Source: an uncultured Saprospiraceae bacterium
GTDB lineage: Bacteria; Bacteroidota; Bacteroidia; Chitinophagales; Saprospiraceae
Assembly (NCBI GenBank): GCA_947311105.1
Contig: CAMZKG010000025.1
Coordinates: 1-45,282, forward strand
Length of the DNA stretch: 45,282 nucleotides
Direction of reading: 5' to 3'
How positions within the stretch are numbered: position 1 is the first letter of the stretch; each line of letters starts with the position of its first letter. The translations under genes and the position numbers were made by a program. Below are positions 8,901 through 16,858 of the stretch, one piece after another. The notes below the pieces were generated by a model that saw nothing but the letters and a program-made list of their open reading frames with translations, was not told where the DNA came from and ran no database searches.

Positions 8901-10077
8901 AATTACCTGCATCTGAAACAGTTACAGAATATTGACCAGCACATAAGCCAGAAACACTATTTCCTGTAGTGTTGGTGCTCCAGTTGTAAGAATATGGAGC
9001 GTCACCAGAAGTAATCGTTACTGAAGCAGCACCATCACAATTGCCATAACAAGTCGCATCGTTTGCACTCAATGTAAAACCTAAGTTAGATGAACCAGAT
9101 TGCCCTACATTAACGGTATTTACCGCTGTACAACCATTTGCGTCTGTCACTGTGACTGTATAATCACCAGGGCTTAAATCCATAATAGTAGCAGTATTAC
9201 CACCGTTAGACCAAGCATAAGTATAATCAGGTGTACCACCAGAGCCCGAAGCACTTGCAGAGCCTGTATTAATCCCTGAACATCCAGCAGGAGTGGAAGA
9301 TACATTTGCATTAACGACAGGAGGCTCATTAACGGTCGCATGATCCACAGCTACGCAGCCGTTTGCATCCGTTACCGTAACATCATAAGTACCTGCACAC
9401 AAACCTGTCACGTGGTCAGAAGTTTGAGAAGTACCGGACCATTGATAAGTATAAGGAGTTAACCCCGTCATTGGCATTGTCGTTGCCGTACCATCACAGT
9501 TTGATGCACAAGTTGCATCTGTAGCCGAAGTACCCAACCAAATACCTTCTGGAGATGGCTGAACAGTAGCAGATCCCTGAATAGAACATCCATTAGCATC
9601 TGTAATAGTCACTGTATAAGTACCTACATGCAAGTTATAAGCAACCCACCAAGATTGCCCCGCAGGATCATCCCACAAAATAGTGTAAGGCGGAGTCCCA
9701 CCAAAAGCAAGAACACTTGCCGTACCATCACTACTGATGTCGCAAGTTTCGTAAGAAGCATTCATTATCAAAGACAATGCTGCTGGTTCTGAAATGTAAA
9801 CACTACTTGATGTAGTGTTTCCTGTAGTTGCATCAGTTGCAGTTACGGAGTAACTACCTGGTGCTAATGAGTTAATTGTTTGTCCAGAAGTGCCTGTACT
9901 CCATAAGAAAGAATAGGTACCCCCTGCCCCATCTACTATATTTGCGGTAGCAGTTCCATCATTGGCACCATTGCAAGTGACATTGGTAGAGCTAATTTGT
10001 ACAGAAAATCCGTACATCGCAGTAGTAAAGAAAAAAGCAGAAAGAAAAACAATAATTTGTGTAAGTTTTCCGTTCAT
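5926..10077 (-). CDS. SprB-repeat surface adhesin with SdrD-like B domains and T9SS sorting domain
   Basis: A 1383-residue secreted protein. Residues 1-25 are a signal peptide (MNGKLTQIIVFLSAFFFTTA). About eleven SprB-type repeats of ~75 residues follow, each with a Cys near the start, a NDGTATA-like segment, Y-x-W-S-x-G and LxAGxYxVTVTDAxGC. Two SdrD/Cna-B-like domains come next (LGNYVWIDANTNGIQDPGE and VGDFVWYDTDQNGIQD), then an Fn3-like segment and a T9SS type A sorting domain (IFPNPAGEVFYVDI ... GVYFVKVIVDGEVKMMKL). SprB repeats are known from the Flavobacterium gliding adhesin; a surface adhesion or gliding role is inferred. The ATG at 10077 is preferred over 10131 because it opens the signal peptide. 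It has its own promoter. Confidence 0.92.
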   Translation of the reverse strand: MNGKLTQIIVFLSAFFFTTAMYGFSVQISSTNVTCNGANDGTATANIVDGAGGTYSFLWSTGTSGQTINSLAPGSYSVTATDATTGNTTSSSVYISEPAALSLIMNASYETCDISSDGTASVLAFGGTPPYTILWDDPAGQSWWVAYNLHVGTYTVTITDANGCSIQGSATVQPSPEGIWLGTSATDATCASNCDGTATTMPMTGLTPYTYQWSGTSQTSDHVTGLCAGTYDVTVTDANGCVAVDHATVNEPPVVNANVSSTPAGCSGINTGSASASGSGGTPDYTYAWSNGGNTATIMDLSPGDYTVTVTDANGCTAVNTVNVGQSGSSNLGFTLSANDATCYGNCDGAASVTITSGDAPYSYNWSTNTTGNSVSGLCAGQYSVTVSDAGNCPIVQTFTIGSPDEIVINTNSTPANCGASDGTGTATATGGNGTYTYTWSNGQTTATATGLAPGMHSVTVTDFRGCSATATVVVGQTGSNITADITSTSASCSDSSDGTATVTVTSGAGNYTYAWSSGASGATATGLAAGSYSVTILDAGGCPLIKTVTVGAPAPMEINFTTTPATCGEANGSAAATVTGGTGAITYLWSNGSTDPSITGVSAGNYLLTVADANLCLAAATATVQQDGQVAATATTTAVSCNGGSDGTATITVTNGTAPYTYAWENGGTTATTTGLPAGTQGWTVTDATGCMATGVVTISEPTAMVLTTSSENASCGGDNGSANVEVTGGTAPYTYKWNDSFGQTGHMAMSIPAGDYVVMVTDANGCTANASVTVGDTPGFTCNAIVASSYNGAHISSIGGNDGSATVTTNGGNPGFFSFLWSNGATIQQVTALAAGTYTVTVTDDVTGCTCESTVTLEDPAKLGNYVWIDANTNGIQDPGEVPVEGIAVQVTGTSAYGLMIDLSTTTDVNGMYMFTLPPGDYKVTFTLPANHEFTTANAGTDDAMDSDVDPAMGMTQVVTLTPGQYNPDLDAGLIKNCVSVGDFVWYDTDQNGIQDAGSVGVEGFVVNLLDAATGAIVQTTTTDANGAYLFDCVVDGDYIVQFDPTSLPNGYQFAKINAGNDAFDSDASGESGESASFTVSTSTGDILTIDAGIHTICNEITAPGTIGYSQAICPGQVPDELVTIVEASGGSGDLEYLWMKSIAPGGVLEPIPGNTNAPNYQPPALFETTEYRKCVRRAGCVKWKEPAAITITVKDTCGNGFVSITGSLSSLNQTVELEWVSGAENGDYTYQIERSATGEDFFAMDVMLGHGVTNGFNNYHYTDEHPRNGTNYYRVVMKGANGFEMSSDIIKIMAKKSGQDDFAIFPNPAGEVFYVDIMKDKVTTGQVAIYDANGKMVKIFNVEAGNSGPRRFLIPDLSSGVYFVKVIVDGEVKMMKLRKE

Positions 10078-10173
10078 GGAAGAATATTTTAGGAGATTAA
10101 AAATTAAGTAATTCAATACATCAAAGGGCATACGAATGTATGCAATTGTAATCAGCAGTCGGATTGGATGCTA

Positions 10174-10204
10174 CAAAGATAACACTTTCTGCGTTAAAAG
10201 GCAA
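10174..10204 (-). promoter_or_regulatory. Promoter of the SprB-like adhesin
   Basis: On the minus strand, TTG (10204-10202), a 20-nt spacer and TATCTTTG (10181-10174). This leaves a 5' UTR of about 90 nt. The remaining intergenic sequence to 10401 is A+T-rich, with nothing else recognisable. Confidence 0.65.
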
Positions 10205-10401
10205 ATAATCACTCTACCAATAATAATTTTTAACATTTGTTTTTAGTTAAAATCAAAAAATATCCAAAATATCCATTTTTTTTTCAAAAAGTACGTATAA
10301 ATACTTACTAATCAGCAACAAATATCTTACTTTAAAATACACTACAATCAGTACGCTTTCTATCAGAATAACATAGTTTTACGAAAGTATAATGTTATTA
10401 A

Positions 10402-10986
10402 TCAACTTTCTCCATCACTTGGCAAATCTTTAATATCTGTCTCCTCCGTTTCTTCTAACCCTGCACGCTTAAATCTATCCATAGAATCCATCGCATAATT
10501 CCAAAAATCTTGAAATACAGGCTTCAACGTCATAAAAACACCCCTTGCTTCAACGGGGATTTTCTCCAAATAAGGATAAGAAAAGGAAGTTTCCTTGGTC
10601 TGGGTATCTATCCCTTTGGCCTCATTACCAAACCATACCAAGATGCTAAATAACAAAATAAAGAATCCAGACATCAAAATCCCCCCTGCAACCTTGTTTA
10701 TAGCATTAATTTTTATGGTTTTGAAGATGCCTTCTACCGTTTTTGCCAAAAGGCGAACCAATAACATCACTCCCACAAAAGTAACCACAAATCCCGCAAT
10801 AAACATCAATGGTGATTTGCTAAACGTATCTTCCAAAAAACTGGTCATATAGGGCGAAAATTTCATCGCAGCCATCAAACCTAAAACTATTGATAAAGTG
10901 GAAAAGACCGTTTTTATGATTCCTTTGCTATAGCCCACATAAAACCCATAGACTGCAGAGATAAAAAAGATGATATCTATGACCAT
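10402..10986 (-). CDS. cvpA: CvpA family membrane protein
   Basis: The 194-residue protein carries four hydrophobic segments in its first ~135 residues, with the CvpA-like N terminus (DIIFFISAVYGFYVGYSKGIIKTVF) and a third segment with GFVVTFVGVMLLVRLLAKTVEG, followed by a soluble acidic tail. CvpA proteins are inner-membrane proteins, first found as needed for colicin V production; their broader role is still poorly defined. No gene partner lies next to it. A C8A7 homopolymer (11021-11035) sits about 35 bp upstream. Confidence 0.85.
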   Translation of the reverse strand: MVIDIIFFISAVYGFYVGYSKGIIKTVFSTLSIVLGLMAAMKFSPYMTSFLEDTFSKSPLMFIAGFVVTFVGVMLLVRLLAKTVEGIFKTIKINAINKVAGGILMSGFFILLFSILVWFGNEAKGIDTQTKETSFSYPYLEKIPVEARGVFMTLKPVFQDFWNYAMDSMDRFKRAGLEETEETDIKDLPSDGES

Positions 10987-11301
10987 TCTTGCACGTTTTG
11001 ATTAGTAATCTTATGATACGCCCCCCCCAAAAAAACAATTAGCCGCTTAAACCAACATTCCTCCATAAAGGCGAAGGTAATCATTTAACCATTTATTGGG
11101 GCAATATTCAATATATAAACTGCGTTGTTAGTTCGATTTACCTTAATTTCGTCCAAATTTTGAAGCTAATTGGGAGTTTTACCTATTTTTTCTGGCATCC
11201 ATTTTGTTTCTTATGGCAGTGTATAGCCTCCCTTCAAAGACCTTTTGTGAATATACACTATGACCAAAAGGTAATTTATCCACATTTCAAATTCGACTTT
11301 A
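10987..11301. other. Intergenic region, 315 bp, divergent promoters
   Basis: Lies between divergent genes. It holds a homopolymer of eight C and seven A at 11021-11035. An open frame of 72 codons starting at 11160 overlaps the next gene out of frame and has no protein-like features, so I do not call it. No clear promoter boxes of the TAnnTTTG form were found. Confidence 0.5.
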
Positions 11302-11793
11302 ATGAGAAATTTTCTTGCCTTATTGGTATTCACTTTCTTAGCTTCCACAGCTACTTTTGCTCAAGGGCCTACAGTTAACTCTTCTGACAACTTACCTCTT
11401 GTGTTTATCCTTGGCGAACACGCAGAGCAATACGATGCAATGACCGAACAATACTCTAACATGCTCCTTGACGAGTGCAAAGGTGACATGCAAGTGGCTT
11501 ATACCAAATGGATGACCATGCTTAAAGAAATGGAAACTTTTTCCAATGAAATTGGCTACAACATGGATGGTGTTCAGGTTTGGATGAATGTCTTTTGGAA
11601 CAAAGATGGCTCTATCAAACACATCGCTTACTATCTTAAGCCGGAGTCTAAGGTGGTTCCTTTGGATGAGCTAACTGCTTTTATCAAGACTTTTGCGAAG
11701 CAATACAAGTTTCCTTTACTTGCCAAAAACCAATATGTCCACTATGGACAGGCTTTCTTTCCGACTGCTCCCAAAAGAGTAGCACACAAATAA
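11302..11793 (+). CDS. Small secreted hypothetical protein
   Basis: The 163-residue protein has a clear signal peptide (MRNFLALLVFTFLASTATFAQG, cleavage near residue 20). The mature protein is small, acidic to neutral, with YDAMTEQYSNMLLDECKGDMQVAYTKW and a C-terminal GQAFFPTAPKR segment. One cysteine is present. I do not recognise a family. It probably acts in the periplasm or outside the cell. It precedes a lipoprotein gene by 56 bp on the same strand, so co-transcription is possible. Confidence 0.8.
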   Translation: MRNFLALLVFTFLASTATFAQGPTVNSSDNLPLVFILGEHAEQYDAMTEQYSNMLLDECKGDMQVAYTKWMTMLKEMETFSNEIGYNMDGVQVWMNVFWNKDGSIKHIAYYLKPESKVVPLDELTAFIKTFAKQYKFPLLAKNQYVHYGQAFFPTAPKRVAHK

Positions 11794-11849
11794 ACAATAT
11801 ATCGGTCTAATCCTTTCAATATTCATACATTATTGAAAATTGAATTGGA

Positions 11850-12812
11850 GTGACTAAAAAATCAGTATTTTTTTCCATTGCCCTAGGGCTGTTACTTTTG
11901 AGTTCTTGTCATAAAGAATCGAAAGTAACAGTTTCTTGGGCTTTTTTTGATTTCCCTTATGACTATGACTTGACTTGCGTCAAAATGCAATCCTTAGACA
12001 ATTGGCACATAGTCGGTGGTGAAGCTTGGGCTACAGGTATTTATGCAAATATTATCCATCAGGACTCCGTTAGCATCGACAGCATCGCTCCTAAAAGATT
12101 GAATGCCATTCACTTAGACAACGCCAATAGCCTAACGGCTGTAGGATATACGGGTTACATCTTATCCAAGCCTGCCAGCTCTCCCGCTTCTTGGTATTCC
12201 AATAAATTATTTAGCTCCTTTGATGTTTTAAGGGACATCACTTACCTTGATGACTCTACGGGTCTAGCAGTTACTGGAGTCGCCTATCAAAATGGTTATA
12301 TTTTTAAGCTTGGAGCCAATCAGTCCATTATGCAGATTGATAGCTTCAACCATTCTCTGCGCGCCATTGATTATATCTCCAAGTCTAATGCCATCATCGT
12401 AGGATACGGTATCATCCTAAAAATGCAGTCTGACGGGACTTGGAAAAGACTTCATAATTTTGGAGATTTTTATGTGGACGTTGACTTCCCTTCTCCCCTA
12501 GTCGGCTACATCATTGGTAATGCAGGCGCCATCCTAAAAACAACAGATGGTGGCAAAAACTGGACTTATTTACAAAAGAAAAATACTTATTCGAAAAGAA
12601 CAGCTTTCCGTGCGCTAAAGTTTACTGATGACCAAACTGGATTCATTACGGGGGAGCATGGTTTACTCTGGAAAACAACCAATGGCGGCAAAAATTGGAC
12701 TATTGGGGAGACATTGCCTGACATAGAATTTCATGATATTGATGTACTTGATGATGTCGGAGTTCTTGTAGGGAAAAACGGGACCATCGTGACTTTTAAT
12801 CCTAATTTTTAG
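11850..12812 (+). CDS. Ycf48/BNR-like beta-propeller lipoprotein
   Basis: The 320-residue protein starts with a GTG preceded by TTGGA and has a lipobox (LLLLSSC, Cys20). The C-terminal half carries two photosynthesis-protein-Ycf48/BNR-like blades with the typical GAILKTTDGGKNWT and GLLWKTTNGGKNWT motifs (about residues 225-282), plus weaker upstream repeats (TAVGYTGYILSK, IVGYGIILK). Propellers of this kind in Bacteroidota are surface or periplasmic lipoproteins of unknown binding function. It ends 2 bp before the polX start, suggesting translational coupling, although no functional link is obvious. Confidence 0.82.
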   Translation: MTKKSVFFSIALGLLLLSSCHKESKVTVSWAFFDFPYDYDLTCVKMQSLDNWHIVGGEAWATGIYANIIHQDSVSIDSIAPKRLNAIHLDNANSLTAVGYTGYILSKPASSPASWYSNKLFSSFDVLRDITYLDDSTGLAVTGVAYQNGYIFKLGANQSIMQIDSFNHSLRAIDYISKSNAIIVGYGIILKMQSDGTWKRLHNFGDFYVDVDFPSPLVGYIIGNAGAILKTTDGGKNWTYLQKKNTYSKRTAFRALKFTDDQTGFITGEHGLLWKTTNGGKNWTIGETLPDIEFHDIDVLDDVGVLVGKNGTIVTFNPNF

Positions 12813-12814
12813 CC

Positions 12815-14455
12815 ATGAAAATCACCAACAAAGAAGTTGCCAGCTATTTTGACTCTTTAGTCAAACTCATGGAAATACATGATGACAATCCTTTCAAAAT
12901 TCGCTCCTATAAAAATGCTTATCTAAACATTCGCAAGCTGTCCAAGCCTATCGCTGAAATGTCACCAATAGAAATAAAATCAATCCCACGTATTGGCGCT
13001 TCTACCTTAGACAAAATATTAGAAATAATTGATAATCAACAACTTACCTTACTTAAAGAATATCAAAACAAGACCCCAAAAGGAATTTTGCAATTACTAA
13101 AAATAAAAGGCATCGGCCCTAAAAAAATAAAAACAATTTGGAAAGAACTCGGCATAGAAAGCCCCGTAGAATTATTATATGCCTGCAATGAAAATCGACT
13201 TGTCCAGCTAAAAGGATTTGGGCAAAAGACCCAAACAGATATTGCCCAAAAAATAAATTTTTTCTTACAAAACAGTGATTCCTTTTTGTGGGCTAATATT
13301 AAAAATGAAGCAGACATTTTGTTTGAGTTCTTTCGAGAAAAAATACCTAAAAAAAATCGACTTTCCTTTACAGGCGCCTTTCGGCGAAAAGACCCTATCC
13401 TCAAGGCTATAGAGTTTGTCACAGATGTTGATATTAATTTTTTAGCGCAAGCGTATCCACAGCTAAAAAAGCAGGCGAACACTGCCCTTACGGGAAAAAG
13501 CAAGCTTGGGGTTCCTTTCAAAATTTTCCACTGCCCCACAGATGAGTTTGGGAAAAAGCTCTTTGATACTTCTGGAAAAAAGGAGTTCAACCAATTGGTT
13601 CTTGACAAAATAAAAAACCTACACCCATCCCCAAATGAAGAAGCTATTTTTGCGCAAGCTAAACTACCTTTTTGCCCACCAGAGCTACGTTGGGGCTCGC
13701 TTCCATCCGATCAAATCATCAAAAATCTTATTACTAAAAACGACATCAAAGGAGTCATCCACGCACATAGCCAATGGAGTGATGGGCACAATACAATACT
13801 AGAAATGGCGCTAGAAGCTCAAAAAAATGGCTATGAATATCTCGTTATCACCGACCACTCAAAATCAGCCTTTTATGCAAATGGTCTCCAAGCTGAGCAA
13901 GTTTTGGCTCAAATGGAAGAAATTGATGCCATTAACCAAAAATTAGACGGATTTCATGTTTTAAAAGGCATTGAGTCAGACATTCGAAATGATGGAAACT
14001 TGGACTATGATGATGATTTATTGGACAAATTTGACATCATCATTGCTTCCATTCACTCAAACTTGCGCATGGATCGCACGACTGCAACCCAACGATTGAT
14101 TGCCGCCATTGAGCATCCCAAAACCCGAATCTTAGGACACCTTACTGGTCGATTATTGCTGGCACGAGAAGGCTACCCTATTGACATAGACCGGATTTTG
14201 GATGCTTGCGCCAAACATCAGGTTGCTGTTGAATTAAATGCCAACCCATACCGATTAGACATTGATTATCAACACATTAGAAAAGCGCTTGACAAGGGTG
14301 TGCAAATTTCTATCAATCCTGATGCTCATAGTATTCAGGGAATCGGCGACATTCAATATGGCATTTTGGCAGCAAGGAAAGCGGGTGTCGCCGCAAAAAA
14401 CAACTTAAGCTCGCTATCACTTGAGCAATTTCAAAAATTCATCTCAAAGAAATAA
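12815..14455 (+). CDS. polX: PolX-type protein: HhH / polymerase-beta-like region plus PHP domain
   Basis: The 546-residue protein matches bacterial PolX in length and layout. Helix-hairpin-helix motifs lie near residues 50-65 (IPRIGASTLDKI), 92-104 (IKGIGPKKIKTI) and 127-139 (LKGFGQKTQTDI). The polymerase-beta palm follows (TGAFRRKDP..., then TDVDINFL with two acidic residues). The PHP domain starts near 311 (HAHSQWSDGHNT) and includes VITDHSKS, IESDIRNDG, IHSNLR, GHLTGR and NPDAHS metal-ligand motifs. PolX acts in base excision and gap-filling repair, with 3'-5' exonuclease activity in the PHP domain. The third palm aspartate is not evident (LGVPFKIFHCP where V-D-L-R is usual), so polymerase activity is doubtful. 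It follows the propeller gene by 2 bp. Confidence 0.9.
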   Translation: MKITNKEVASYFDSLVKLMEIHDDNPFKIRSYKNAYLNIRKLSKPIAEMSPIEIKSIPRIGASTLDKILEIIDNQQLTLLKEYQNKTPKGILQLLKIKGIGPKKIKTIWKELGIESPVELLYACNENRLVQLKGFGQKTQTDIAQKINFFLQNSDSFLWANIKNEADILFEFFREKIPKKNRLSFTGAFRRKDPILKAIEFVTDVDINFLAQAYPQLKKQANTALTGKSKLGVPFKIFHCPTDEFGKKLFDTSGKKEFNQLVLDKIKNLHPSPNEEAIFAQAKLPFCPPELRWGSLPSDQIIKNLITKNDIKGVIHAHSQWSDGHNTILEMALEAQKNGYEYLVITDHSKSAFYANGLQAEQVLAQMEEIDAINQKLDGFHVLKGIESDIRNDGNLDYDDDLLDKFDIIIASIHSNLRMDRTTATQRLIAAIEHPKTRILGHLTGRLLLAREGYPIDIDRILDACAKHQVAVELNANPYRLDIDYQHIRKALDKGVQISINPDAHSIQGIGDIQYGILAARKAGVAAKNNLSSLSLEQFQKFISKK

Positions 14456-14490
14456 TGCCCCGTATTTCATTAACATTTAGGCAAAAAAAT

Positions 14491-14520
14491 TTGAAAAGAA
14501 GAAAAAGCGGTCTAACTTTG
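14491..14520 (+). promoter_or_regulatory. Promoter of the DUF1573 lipoprotein / prenyltransferase pair
   Basis: TTG at 14491-14493, a 19-nt spacer, and TAACTTTG at 14513-14520, 27 bp before the ATG at 14548. Confidence 0.65.
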
Positions 14521-14547
14521 CCCATTGTTTAATCAAAAAATAGAATC

Positions 14548-15045
14548 ATGTCCATAAAATCGACTTTAATACTATTTGCTAGCATTTTATTTTTAGCTAG
14601 CTGCAACTCCGTTTCAAGTGATGAAAAAGCAATTCGTCAAGCAGCAAAAGCAAAGCTATCGGCACCGCCATCCAATGAAAGAATCAACAAAGGAAACGAC
14701 AACAAGGTAGTCGTTACAGGGCCTACCACAAAAATACAATTCAAAGAGGACAGTTACGACTTTGGCACCATTAACGAAGGTCTCAAAGCCAAGCATGTTT
14801 ACGAATTTACAAATGTAGGCACCGAGCCTTTAATCATTCAAAACGCCAAAGCAAGCTGTGGATGTACCGTACCGACCTTTTCAAAAGAACCTGTCGCACC
14901 AGGAGAAACAGGCGAAATAGAACTCGTATTTGACTCTAAAGGCAGACCAGGCAAAACAAGCAAATACGTCACCGTAACGGCTAATACAGAGCCCATAAAA
15001 ACTAAGATTTTCCTGACAGGCGAAGTAAAGCCAAAGAAAAAATAA
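14548..15045 (+). CDS. DUF1573 domain lipoprotein
   Basis: The 165-residue protein has a lipoprotein signal with lipobox LFLASC (Cys19), a low-complexity polar linker, then a DUF1573 Ig-like domain: DSYDFGTINEGLKAKHVYEFTNVGTEPLIIQNAKASCGCTVP and PGETGEIELVFDSKGRPGKTSKYVTVTANTEP. The SCGC motif is characteristic. DUF1573 proteins are abundant in Bacteroidota and resemble MSP/ASH-type Ig folds; the function is unknown. The stop is 3 bp before the start of the prenyltransferase gene, so the two are probably one transcript. Confidence 0.9.
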   Translation: MSIKSTLILFASILFLASCNSVSSDEKAIRQAAKAKLSAPPSNERINKGNDNKVVVTGPTTKIQFKEDSYDFGTINEGLKAKHVYEFTNVGTEPLIIQNAKASCGCTVPTFSKEPVAPGETGEIELVFDSKGRPGKTSKYVTVTANTEPIKTKIFLTGEVKPKKK

Positions 15046-15048
15046 ACG

Positions 15049-15915
15049 ATGCTCCAAAACTACCTTTCCCTCATAAAGTTTAGCCATACTATTTTTGCGC
15101 TCCCCTTTGCATTGGTTGGTTTTTTTTTGGGGGTCATCTATACAGGTGGAGACATTCCGTTTGACAAATTAATCTATGTGATATTAGCCATGGTGTTTGC
15201 ACGCAGTGCCGCCATGGCTTTTAATCGCTATGCTGACCGCAAAATAGATAAAGCCAACCCTAGGACAGCCTCCAGAGAGATTGCCGCAGGGATTATCAAG
15301 CCCCAAAATGCCTTGATATTTATTATTATCAATGTCGGGCTTTTTGTGTTGGTCTCTTGGATGATCAATCCGTTATGTTTTGCGCTTTCGCCTGTGGCGT
15401 TGTTGGTTGTTCTTGGCTATAGCTACACCAAAAGATTTACGTCTTTAAGTCATTATGTACTGGGTGTTGGTCTTGCCTTATCTCCGATTGGAGCGTACCT
15501 TGCGGTAACGGGGCAATTCGCCTTAATCCCGATTTTATACAGCATTGTTGTCTTTACTTGGGTGGCAGGATTTGACATTATTTATTCGTTGCAAGATGAG
15601 CAATTTGACAAGTCCCAAGCACTCCATTCCATTCCGACTTTTCTAGGTAGTAAAAAGGCTTTGACACTTTCGACACTAACCCATGTACTCACCGCAGGAA
15701 TCATGACCTACGCTATCTACTTGACAGTCAACTCACTAGACCCAATCAACTGGATAACATGGCTTGGTGGCTTAGTCTTTGTCAGCTCACTAATCTATCA
15801 GCATTTAATCGTCAAACCCGATGACTTGAGTCGAGTCAATTTAGCATTTTTTACAACTAACGGAGTAGCGTCAGCTATTTTTGGGCTTTTATTCGTCTTG
15901 GATTATTTTATTTAA
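15049..15915 (+). CDS. UbiA-family prenyltransferase (4-hydroxybenzoate polyprenyltransferase-like)
   Basis: The 288-residue integral membrane protein has about eight hydrophobic segments. The first aspartate-rich motif is NRYADRKIDKANPRTASREI (residues ~59-78) and the second is DIIYSLQDEQFDK (~175-187). These match the UbiA superfamily subgroup annotated as putative 4-hydroxybenzoate polyprenyltransferase, which includes MqnP of the futalosine menaquinone route. It would attach a polyprenyl chain to an aromatic quinone precursor in the membrane. No other menaquinone gene is in view, so the pathway is inference. Its 3' end overlaps the convergent aspartate kinase gene by 27 bp. Confidence 0.88.
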   Translation: MLQNYLSLIKFSHTIFALPFALVGFFLGVIYTGGDIPFDKLIYVILAMVFARSAAMAFNRYADRKIDKANPRTASREIAAGIIKPQNALIFIIINVGLFVLVSWMINPLCFALSPVALLVVLGYSYTKRFTSLSHYVLGVGLALSPIGAYLAVTGQFALIPILYSIVVFTWVAGFDIIYSLQDEQFDKSQALHSIPTFLGSKKALTLSTLTHVLTAGIMTYAIYLTVNSLDPINWITWLGGLVFVSSLIYQHLIVKPDDLSRVNLAFFTTNGVASAIFGLLFVLDYFI

Positions 15916-16779
15916 GCATCGTGCTTCAATCAAAGTACCCGTACTATTCAAATTAAAGCTATTGAGAATATGCAATGGGATTTTACCATCCTTTAAGGGT
16001 TGAATTGTCTTTTCATGTAAAATTCCGGCCCCAGATTTAGCGATGATTTCCGCTTCTTCAAAAGTTAGTTTTGGAATTAATTGTGCATCAGTATCTACAT
16101 TAGGATCTGCTGTAAAAATACCATCAACATCTGTGTAGCTTTCCACTCCCTTCACGCCAAGATATTTGGCTAACAAAGAAGCGGAATAATTACTCCCATT
16201 ACGCCCCAATGTCGTGGTAACATGGCTTCCGGTACTAGCCAAAAAACCTGTAACAACGGGAACTACCCCTTGCGGAAAAAACTCAAAATACCGCTTAGTC
16301 AAACACCTAGACAACTCGTCATAAATATTAGCTGAACCAAATAAATCATCTGTTATGAAAAAATGGCGGCTATCGACAAACTGCGTCGGCACTCCATTAT
16401 CATTTAATAAGCGGCTCACCACTAGAGCCGACAGTATTTCACCTTGAGCCAATAATAAATCTTTAGTCGCCTGATTATAACATCCCAACAACTTGGTTCT
16501 TTCCAAGATTGAGGCTATTTGTTCAAATATTCCATCATAGTTCCAGCCTAAAGAAGGAGCACATTGATAGTCTTTAAATGCCACAAAATCTTTTTGATAA
16601 TCTTTCATTTTTCTAGCTCTTTCAAGCATAGACCCTAACCAATCAGTGCTATCACCCCTTGCAGAAACCACCAAAGCGATGGCTTCTTCGTGCTTATATT
16701 TTGATTGAACAATGGAAATTACATTTTTAATTCCCTGCCCATTACCTAATGATTTTCCACCAAATTTTAATATTCTCAT
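15889..16779 (-). CDS. Aspartate kinase, catalytic domain only (no ACT domains)
   Basis: The 296-residue protein begins MRILKFGGKSLGNGQG, the amino-acid kinase ATP-binding motif, and contains VVSARGDSTDWL, TTLGRNGSNYSASLLAKYLG (~185-204) and YTDVDGIFTADPN (~211-223). It resembles the N-terminal kinase part of ThrA-type bifunctional proteins but stops directly after the catalytic domain: no ACT regulatory region and no homoserine dehydrogenase. It would phosphorylate aspartate, the first step toward homoserine and methionine. It is the last gene of the metY-metX cluster, 79 bp downstream of metX. ATG 16779 is chosen over 16797 because the kinase motif starts there. Control by the upstream Met leader is inferred. 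Confidence 0.87.
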   Translation of the reverse strand: MRILKFGGKSLGNGQGIKNVISIVQSKYKHEEAIALVVSARGDSTDWLGSMLERARKMKDYQKDFVAFKDYQCAPSLGWNYDGIFEQIASILERTKLLGCYNQATKDLLLAQGEILSALVVSRLLNDNGVPTQFVDSRHFFITDDLFGSANIYDELSRCLTKRYFEFFPQGVVPVVTGFLASTGSHVTTTLGRNGSNYSASLLAKYLGVKGVESYTDVDGIFTADPNVDTDAQLIPKLTFEEAEIIAKSGAGILHEKTIQPLKDGKIPLHILNSFNLNSTGTLIEARCLNKIIQDE

Positions 16780-16858
16780 TTGTTTTATTTTTTCCAACTG
16801 TTTCTTAGTACTAGCACTTTAGAGCTGCCCAATGACAAGAATAGCCCTAGAAGAACCG

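Noticed and set aside
11021-11035. C8A7 tract as a phase-variable promoter switch of cvpA
   Set aside because: The tract is short and no promoter boxes frame it, so there is no support beyond the homopolymer itself.
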